NCBI RefSeq assembly: GCF_900215485.1
Contig: NZ_OCMZ01000001.1
Location: 1,364,001-1,428,000 of the forward strand
Reading direction: 5' to 3'
Source: Nitrosovibrio sp. Nv4
Lineage (GTDB): Bacteria; Pseudomonadota; Gammaproteobacteria; Burkholderiales; Nitrosomonadaceae
DNA: 64,000 nucleotides
Positions 57,745 through 64,000 of this stretch are shown here, piece after piece. A program made the position numbers and the translations under genes. The notes under the pieces are model-generated. The model worked only from the letters and a program-made list of their open reading frames with translations, was not told the origin of the DNA and did no database searches. Position 1 is the stretch's first letter; every line of letters starts with the position of its first letter.

Positions 57745-59046
57745 TTATTTTCGCGATGCAATCGGAACCACATCCCGGGTAACGGCGCCCGTATAAAGCT
57801 GGCGCGGCCGTCCGATCTTGTAGTCGGGATCGGCGATCATTTCACTCCATTGCGCAATCCAGCCTACAGTGCGGGCGGTGGTGAATATGGCAGTGAACAT
57901 GGAGACCGGGATGCCCAGTGCGCGCTGCACGATGCCGGAATAAAAATCGACATTGGGATAAAGTTTCCGGGAAATGAAATATTCATCTTCCAGTGCGATT
58001 TTTTCCAGCTTAAGCGCAAGCTTGAACAAGGGATCATCGTGCAGCCCCAGTTCATCCAGCACTTCGTGGCAGGTTTCGCGCATCAATGTTGCGCGGGGGT
58101 CGAAATTTTTGTATACGCGGTGGCCGAATCCCACCAACCTGAAAGGATCGTCCTTGTCTTTTGCGCGGGCGATATACTCGCCGATGCGCGAATCGTCGCC
58201 GATTTCCTCCAGCATATTGAGACAGGCTTCATTCGCTCCGCCATGCGCTGGGCCCCATAGGCAGGCAATACCCGCGGAAATGCAGGCAAACGGGTTTGCG
58301 CCGCTGGATCCGGCGAGCCGCACAGTGGAAGTGGAGGCATTCTGCTCGTGATCGGCATGCAGAATCAGGATGCGGTCCAGGGCCCGCGCCAATACCCGGT
58401 TCGATTGATATTCCTCGGCGGGCGTGGCGAACATCATATGCATGAAGTTTTCTGTGTAGTTAAGGTTGTTGCGCGGGTAAATGAAAGGCTGGCCGATGTT
58501 GTATTTATAGGTCATGGCGGTAATCGTCGGTAATTTCGCTATCAGCCGGAAGGCGGACAGCTCACGGTGCCCGGCGTCCGAAATATCCATCGCATCGTGA
58601 TAAAACGCCGACAACGCGCCTACCACACCGACCATTACCGCCATGGGGTGGGCATCGCGGCGAAAGCCGGTATAAAAACGGGCGAGTTGCTCGTGCACCA
58701 TCGTATGCTCCTTGATGGTGTTGTCGAAGGATCGTTTTTGAGCGCTATTAGGCAGTTCTCCATTCATCAGCAAATAACAGACTTCCATGAAATCGCAATG
58801 CTTTGCCAATTGTTCAATCGGATAACCTCGATAAAGCAGAACGCCCTCGTCGCCGTCGATAAAAGTTATCGCGGAACTGCTGCTGGCAGTGGAGAGGAAG
58901 CCGGGATCATAGGTAAACACGCCGGCCCTGGCATGCAGCTTGCGAAAATCCACCACATCCGGCCCCATGCTGCCGGACAGGATTGGAAATTCCAGTGGTT
59001 CGCCGCCATTACCCAGATCGAGAGTCGCGCTACGTTTGTGTTCCAT
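57745..59046 (-). CDS. gltA: citrate synthase (type II)
   Basis: 433-residue citrate synthase. Catalytic histidines in [10 protein letters not shown] and [14 protein letters not shown] and the aspartate in the C-terminal part (NVDFYSG) are present. The ATG at 59046 follows GGGGAAC at good spacing; two further in-frame ATGs (59058, 59067) lie upstream. 31 bases before sucA. Confidence 0.97.
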   Translation of the reverse strand: MEHKRSATLDLGNGGEPLEFPILSGSMGPDVVDFRKLHARAGVFTYDPGFLSTASSSSAITFIDGDEGVLLYRGYPIEQLAKHCDFMEVCYLLMNGELPNSAQKRSFDNTIKEHTMVHEQLARFYTGFRRDAHPMAVMVGVVGALSAFYHDAMDISDAGHRELSAFRLIAKLPTITAMTYKYNIGQPFIYPRNNLNYTENFMHMMFATPAEEYQSNRVLARALDRILILHADHEQNASTSTVRLAGSSGANPFACISAGIACLWGPAHGGANEACLNMLEEIGDDSRIGEYIARAKDKDDPFRLVGFGHRVYKNFDPRATLMRETCHEVLDELGLHDDPLFKLALKLEKIALEDEYFISRKLYPNVDFYSGIVQRALGIPVSMFTAIFTTARTVGWIAQWSEMIADPDYKIGRPRQLYTGAVTRDVVPIASRK

Positions 59047-59090
59047 GTTGTTCCCCATTGTTTTCATTTCCGGTAAAAGCTGCGATGCGT

Positions 59091-59321
59091 TTAAACTTTT
59101 TGCAGCAGACGCAGTACAGGTTGCAGGTTTCCGTTCCCTGTTTCTTTCAGGGTAATCATATCCCATAAGTCATTATCTGGAAGGTCCAGCAGGGTTTCGA
59201 ATTGCCCGAGCTCCGCTTCGTCGAGTTTAGCGTAATACTCGTCCATAAACCTTTGCAGCACAATATCCAGTTCCAGCAGACCACGCCGGCAGCGCCAGCG
59301 GGCACGCTCCAGTTTTTTCAT
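59091..59321 (-). CDS. sdhE: succinate dehydrogenase assembly factor SdhE
   Basis: 76-residue FAD assembly factor for SdhA. The signature [14 protein letters not shown] is at residues 11-24, after basic [10 protein letters not shown]. The ATG at 59321 overlaps the sdhB stop by four bases, so the two are coupled. Confidence 0.93.
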   Translation of the reverse strand: MKKLERARWRCRRGLLELDIVLQRFMDEYYAKLDEAELGQFETLLDLPDNDLWDMITLKETGNGNLQPVLRLLQKV

Positions 59322-60013
59322 ACGGTTCTTTTCACCATCATGTCCTTGATCCGGCCGATGGCCCTGGTTGGATTCAAATCCTTGGGGCACACATCCACGC
59401 AGTTCATGATGGAATGGCAGCGGAACAGGCGATACGGATCTTCCAGATAATCCAGCCGTTCGGCAGTTGCCTGGTCGCGGCTATCCGCGAGAAAGCGGTA
59501 TGCCTGCAACAGTCCGGCGGGACCCACGAATTTATCGGGATTCCACCAGAATGAAGGACACGCTGTGGAGCAGCATGCGCAGAGTATGCATTCATACAGT
59601 CCATCCAGCTGCGCCCTTTCCTCAGGCGATTGCAGCCGCTCGGTTTCGGGCGGTGGGTCGTTGTTGATGAGATAAGGTTTGACCGAATGATATTGCTTGA
59701 AGAATTGCGTCATATCCACGATCAGGTCGCGTATCACCGGCAGTCCCGGCAAAGGGCGCAGTTCCACCGGTTCTTTCAATCCCGCAACTGGGGTGACGCA
59801 AGCCAGTCCATTGCGCCCGTTGATGTTCATTCCGTCCGATCCGCAAACCCCTTCGCGGCAGGATCGCCGCAGACTCAAGCTGTCATCCACTGTCTTGATG
59901 CGCACTAGTGCATCCAGCAGCATTCTATCTGCCGGCTCCAGTGCAATATCGTAATCCTGCATGTAAGGCTTCTCATCCTTGTCCGGATCGAAGCGGTAGA
60001 TTGAGAATCTCAT
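59318..60013 (-). CDS. sdhB: succinate dehydrogenase iron-sulfur subunit
   Basis: 231 residues carrying three clusters: 2Fe-2S ligands in [12 protein letters not shown] and the later GLAC, then [12 protein letters not shown] and [13 protein letters not shown] for 4Fe-4S and 3Fe-4S. An AAGGAA site precedes the ATG. Unusually, glgP, not sdhA, lies directly upstream. The 146-base gap is AT-rich (TTAATTAATTAA) and might hold a promoter. Confidence 0.97.
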   Translation of the reverse strand: MRFSIYRFDPDKDEKPYMQDYDIALEPADRMLLDALVRIKTVDDSLSLRRSCREGVCGSDGMNINGRNGLACVTPVAGLKEPVELRPLPGLPVIRDLIVDMTQFFKQYHSVKPYLINNDPPPETERLQSPEERAQLDGLYECILCACCSTACPSFWWNPDKFVGPAGLLQAYRFLADSRDQATAERLDYLEDPYRLFRCHSIMNCVDVCPKDLNPTRAIGRIKDMMVKRTV

Positions 60014-60159
60014 GGCCGATTCCTTGATATATTAATTAATTAAATTAGCCGACTGTTACGAGGAACACCGAACTCCATCAGCATAATGCTTCGACATAAT
60101 CGAAACATCATTTCTCCGGAATACTGCAAATCTGCAACTTAATTCGGCCCTTCATGGAT

Positions 60160-62685
60160 TTATGAATTCATGGATATAAGCGATTCATCACTTTCATCAA
60201 TCTTCGCTTCAGATGCTACCGGCTCCGCATTCCATATCTGGGAGGCATATTGCGTGATGGTACGGTCGCTGGAAAATTTACCCATATTGGCAACGTTCAG
60301 GATCGCCTTGCGTACCCATTGCTCCTGATCCTGGTACGCGAGTTCAACTTTTTTCTGACAGGCGATATAGGAAGCATAATCCGCCAGCAGCAGATATTCG
60401 TCGCCATGTTGTAAAAGCGAATCCACAATTGGTTTAAAGCGATCCAGCTCATCCGGCGAGAAAAAACCTGAACCGATCATGTCGAGCACAGCCTGCAATT
60501 CCGCGTTGGCGCGGTAGAAATCCCGGGGTTGATAGCCGCTTGCTTTCATTTCGGCGACCTCGGCTGCCGAGAGGCCGAATATGAAAATGTTATCCTCTCC
60601 AACTTCGTCGCGGATTTCAATGTTCGCGCCATCAGCAGTGCCGATCGTCAGTGCTCCGTTCAATGCCAGTTTCATATTTCCAGTTCCCGATGCCTCCGTG
60701 CCCGCAGTGGAAATCTGTTCCGAGAGATCCGCAGCCGGTATCATTTCTTCCGCGGTCGATACGTCGTAATTGGGTATGAACACCACTTTCAAACGGTTGG
60801 CCACCTTTGGGTCATTGTTGACTATGTCGGCAACATCGTTAATAAGCTTGATGATGAGCTTCGCCATGGCATAACCTGGCGCCGCCTTGCCTCCGAAGAT
60901 TACGGTGCGCGGCATGTGATCCGTGTCCGGGCTATGGCGAATGCGGTTGTATAGCGTGACGACATGCAACACGTTTAGCAGCTGCCGTTTGTATTCGTGA
61001 ATGCGTTTGATCTGAACGTCAAACAGCGAATCCACATTAATATCAATGTTGAGCTTTTGTTCCACCGTGGCGACAAAATGCTCCTTGTCCACATGCTTGG
61101 CAGCAGCAAACTCGTTGCGAAAAGTTGCGTCGTCGACCAGCGGCATCAAGCGCTTCAACTGACCCAGGTCCTTCACCCAGCCAGAGCCGATGCGCGAAGA
61201 AATGAGTTCGGTCAGGCGCCGATTGGCCTGGTTCAGCCAGCGCCGAGGGGTGATGCCATTGGTTATATTGATGATCTTACCGGGATAAAAGCGATCGAAG
61301 TCCGAAAATATGGTCTGCTTCATCAATTCGGTATGAATTTGCGCTACGCCGTTTACCTTGTGGCTGCCAATAATCGCCAGATGCGCCATGCGGATTCGCC
61401 TTCCGCCCGACTCGTCAATGATGGACATGCGCCGCAAAATTCCGGTGTCCCCTGGGTATCGGTGCATTACGTCTTTCAAAAACCGATGGTTGATTTCATA
61501 AATAATCTGTAAATGGCGAGGCAACACATTTTCGAACAGGGCAACCGGCCATGTTTCGAGCGCCTCGGGCATCAGGGTATGATTGGTATAGGCGAAAGTG
61601 CGGGTAGTGATATTCCACGCTTTTTCCCACCCCAGATGATGCAAATCCACCAGCACACGCATCAATTCGGGGATGGCAATTGCCGGATGTGTATCGTTCA
61701 ACTGGATTGCGACTTTATCGGGCAGGACATCGAAATTATCCTGATGCTTGCGATACCGGCGCAGGATGTCATGTAATGAAGCACACACGAAGAAGTATTG
61801 TTGTTTCAGCCGCAGCTCGCGTCCCATTGCGGTAGTGTCATCGGGGTAGAGTACCTTGGACAGATTTTCCGAGGCGTTCTTATCCTCCACCGCCTTGACG
61901 TAATTACCCTCGTTGAAATAGCGCAATTCGAAATCACGCGTCGCCTTGGCTGCCCATAAGCGCATGTTGTTGACCGTATGGGTGTCGTAGCCGGGGACAG
62001 GGGTATCAAAAGCCATGGCCATCACGTCATCGGTATCGATCCAGTGATAGCGCGCCACGTTCTGTTCATCGGCGTATTGAACCACACGGCCGTGAAATTT
62101 AACGTGGTGCAACACCTCCGGACGGGGAAACTCCCAGGGGTTGCCATAACGCAGCCAGTTATCCGGGTGTTCGACTTGCGTTCCATCCTCTATGCGCTGG
62201 GCAAACATGCCATACTCATAACGGATGCCGTAGCCGTAACCGGGGAGGTCTAGCGTGGCCATGGAATCGAGAAAACAGGCCGCCAATCGGCCCAGTCCGC
62301 CATTTCCCAATGCCGCATCCGGCTCTATTTCACGCACATCGTCCAGATTGATCCCCAATTCGTCCAGTGCCTCACGGAACTGCCTGTCAAAACCGAGGTT
62401 ATGCACACTATTCATCAGTGCCCGCCCCATCAGAAATTCCAGTGAAAAGTAGTAAACCCGTTTTACGTCATGAGTGTAATAGCTGCGCATGGTTTCCATC
62501 CAGCGATCGATCAGGCGGTTGCGAACCAGATAAGCCGCAGCGAAGAATCTGTCGCGATCCGTGGCGGTAATGGGTCCTTTTCCTACCGAATAGGTCAAAC
62601 AGTTGGCAAGAGACTGTTTGATCGATTCGGTATCGAATCCGCCTTTTTCATGTTCAAAAATAGATTTCTTTACAGAATCAGTCAT
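60160..62685 (-). CDS. glgP: glycogen/maltodextrin phosphorylase
   Basis: 841-residue alpha-glucan phosphorylase releasing glucose 1-phosphate. PLP lysine K672 in EASGTGNMKLALNGALTIGT; N-terminal TVYYFSLEFLMGR-type segment (VKRVYYFSLEFLMGRAL) and DVREIEPDAALGNGGLGRLAACFLDS are conserved. It sits between sdhA and sdhB on the same strand, an unusual place. A perfect 15-bp palindrome lies 21-35 bases upstream of its start. Confidence 0.97.
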   Translation of the reverse strand: MTDSVKKSIFEHEKGGFDTESIKQSLANCLTYSVGKGPITATDRDRFFAAAYLVRNRLIDRWMETMRSYYTHDVKRVYYFSLEFLMGRALMNSVHNLGFDRQFREALDELGINLDDVREIEPDAALGNGGLGRLAACFLDSMATLDLPGYGYGIRYEYGMFAQRIEDGTQVEHPDNWLRYGNPWEFPRPEVLHHVKFHGRVVQYADEQNVARYHWIDTDDVMAMAFDTPVPGYDTHTVNNMRLWAAKATRDFELRYFNEGNYVKAVEDKNASENLSKVLYPDDTTAMGRELRLKQQYFFVCASLHDILRRYRKHQDNFDVLPDKVAIQLNDTHPAIAIPELMRVLVDLHHLGWEKAWNITTRTFAYTNHTLMPEALETWPVALFENVLPRHLQIIYEINHRFLKDVMHRYPGDTGILRRMSIIDESGGRRIRMAHLAIIGSHKVNGVAQIHTELMKQTIFSDFDRFYPGKIINITNGITPRRWLNQANRRLTELISSRIGSGWVKDLGQLKRLMPLVDDATFRNEFAAAKHVDKEHFVATVEQKLNIDINVDSLFDVQIKRIHEYKRQLLNVLHVVTLYNRIRHSPDTDHMPRTVIFGGKAAPGYAMAKLIIKLINDVADIVNNDPKVANRLKVVFIPNYDVSTAEEMIPAADLSEQISTAGTEASGTGNMKLALNGALTIGTADGANIEIRDEVGEDNIFIFGLSAAEVAEMKASGYQPRDFYRANAELQAVLDMIGSGFFSPDELDRFKPIVDSLLQHGDEYLLLADYASYIACQKKVELAYQDQEQWVRKAILNVANMGKFSSDRTITQYASQIWNAEPVASEAKIDESDESLISMNS

Positions 62686-62705
62686 GATTTATCCAATTAA
62701 ATTGA

Positions 62706-62720
62706 CGTTAATCATTAACG
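62706..62720. promoter_or_regulatory. perfect palindrome upstream of glgP (candidate operator)
   Basis: CGTTAAT-C-ATTAACG, a 7-1-7 inverted repeat, in the 208-base gap between sdhA and glgP, about 20 bases from the glgP start codon. Its size and place suit a dimeric repressor site; the regulator is unknown. Confidence 0.55.
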
Positions 62721-62893
62721 GCGTCTTGTATCACTATTCACGAACGAGAAATGGCGTGCGCAGATCACTACGATTTTAAATCGACGCCCTCCGGAAACAG
62801 GGAATGACGCTGGAATGATCTTCACTATCGAACAGGGTAGGTACCGCACTATGCCAACTGCCGGGTCGTAGCGATTTATAAAACCGATTCTCG

Positions 62894-64000
62894 TTAATAC
62901 GTTCTCGCCTTGGGCGGGAACGATTCCACCGTCAGTGGCTTCAACCTGACCGGCTTATAATCCAGCCGCTGGCCTTCCCTGAAATACAGCGTGTGTTTGA
63001 GCCACCTGTCGTCATCCCGGTTGGGAAAATCATCGCGCGCATGCGCGCCGCGGCTTTCGGTGCGTGCTTCTGCCGAAACCATTGTGGCGACTGCCACTTC
63101 CACCAGATTTTCGAGTTCCAGCGCTTCCACCCGGGCGGTATTGAATACTCTGCTCTTGTCCTTGATCTCAGTGCGCATAGCGCGTTCTGCCACCTCGCCG
63201 ATTTTTTCCACGCCCTGTTTGAGCATGTCGGGGAAACGGAAAACGCCACAATGCGTCTGCATGGTCTTGCGTAGCAGGTCGCCCACTTGCGCTACACTCT
63301 CGCCATCCTTCTGATCATTCAAACGGGAGAGCCGCGCCAGCGCTTTATCCGAGGCGTCGGCAGGCAGGTGTTTGTGATGCCGGTTCTTTTTCAAATCCTC
63401 AATCATCCGATTGCCGGCGGCCCGGCCGAACACGAGAATATCGAGCAGTGAATTGGTGCCCAGGCGGTTACCGCCGTGTACGGACACGCAAGCACACTCG
63501 CCCACGGCGTAGAAGCCTTGCACCACTTCCTCAGGTCCGGTTTTGTAGGGCGCCACCACCTGCCCATAAAAATTGGTGGGAATGCCCCCCATCATGTAAT
63601 GTGCAGTGGGCACTACCGGGATCGGATCATGGATCGGATCCGCATGGGCAAACTTTATGGCGATTTCACGAATGCCTGGCAGCCGCGTCTTGATCACATC
63701 TGCGCCCAGGTGATCGAGCTTCAGCAGCAGATAATCGGCATCCCTGCCACAGCCCCGTCCTTCCTTTAACTCCGTGGTCAGGGCCCGCGATACCACATCC
63801 CGGCTCGCCAGGTCCTTGGCATTCGGCGCATAGCGTTCCATAAAGCGCTCGCCATCCTTATTGAGCAGATAGCCGCCTTCGCCACGCACGGCTTCGCTGA
63901 TTAATACGCCAACGCCATATACACCGGTAGGATGAAATTGCCAGAATTCCATGTCCTCCAGCGGAACCCCGGCACGAGCCGACATTGCGAGGCCGTCGCC
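62894..64000 (-). CDS. sdhA: succinate dehydrogenase flavoprotein subunit, C-terminal part (cut by window end)
   Basis: The last 368 codons of SdhA; the frame stays open to base 64000. [26 protein letters not shown], the substrate-site [14 protein letters not shown] and the FAD-binding [21 protein letters not shown] are present, ending [16 protein letters not shown], a standard SdhA C-terminus. The N-terminal FAD domain and any sdhCD lie beyond the window. Confidence 0.97.
   Translation of the reverse strand, partial: GDGLAMSARAGVPLEDMEFWQFHPTGVYGVGVLISEAVRGEGGYLLNKDGERFMERYAPNAKDLASRDVVSRALTTELKEGRGCGRDADYLLLKLDHLGADVIKTRLPGIREIAIKFAHADPIHDPIPVVPTAHYMMGGIPTNFYGQVVAPYKTGPEEVVQGFYAVGECACVSVHGGNRLGTNSLLDILVFGRAAGNRMIEDLKKNRHHKHLPADASDKALARLSRLNDQKDGESVAQVGDLLRKTMQTHCGVFRFPDMLKQGVEKIGEVAERAMRTEIKDKSRVFNTARVEALELENLVEVAVATMVSAEARTESRGAHARDDFPNRDDDRWLKHTLYFREGQRLDYKPVRLKPLTVESFPPKARTY

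Overview
The window is chromosomal DNA of an ammonia-oxidising betaproteobacterium, most likely a Nitrosospira (Nitrosomonadaceae). The evidence is a complete amoCAB operon with a Nitrosospira-type 274-residue AmoA, a complete hydroxylamine-oxidoreductase cluster (hao, haoB, cycA, cycB), and betaproteobacterial gene order in the ribosomal, histidine and TCA operons. I see no tRNA, rRNA, insertion sequence, phage gene or CRISPR array. Nearly all genes look intact; the only suspected fragment is the reading frame at 26929-27378.

Layout. 1-26279 (+): the end of rpoB, rpoC, an unexpected class-III aminotransferase, then the str, S10, spc and alpha operons (rpsL to rplQ, with fusA, tuf, secY, infA, rpmJ and rpoA), ending in a clear terminator. 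Consensus-like promoters precede rpsL and rplN. 26525-29742: two small genes of unknown function (+), then an FAD-dependent oxidoreductase and gluQ (-). 30515-33695 (+): amoC, amoA and amoB, with repeats and a candidate promoter upstream, a perfect 15-bp hairpin between amoC and amoA, and a terminator after amoB. 33951-40131 (-): a MocR-type regulator, cycB (cM552), cycA (c554), haoB and hao. amoCAB and the hao cluster therefore converge, with only about 2 kb between amoB and cycB. 40490-44657: nif3, a DegS-like protease, tatCBA and a HIT gene. 44667-51767 (-): hisE, I, F, A, H, B, C, D and G. 51973-64000 (-): lpd, sucB, sucA, gltA, sdhE, sdhB, then glgP, then sdhA running off the end.

How the genes work together. 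AmoABC oxidises ammonia to hydroxylamine in the membrane. HAO in the periplasm oxidises hydroxylamine, and electrons leave through c554 and the membrane-anchored cM552 to the quinone pool. The whole ammonia-to-quinone electron route is thus encoded in about 10 kb. A roughly 80-bp block containing 20 identical consecutive bases lies upstream of both hao and cycA, and GTACCA-type motifs also recur upstream of amoC, which suggests shared control of nitrification genes. The Tat genes export folded proteins and the TCA block supplies carbon skeletons.

The most interesting points are the amo-hao superlocus with its MocR-type regulator, the repeated promoter elements, the crossing inverted repeats upstream of the regulator, the tatA/tatB hairpin, and the insertions of an aminotransferase in the rpo-str region and of glgP inside the sdh operon.
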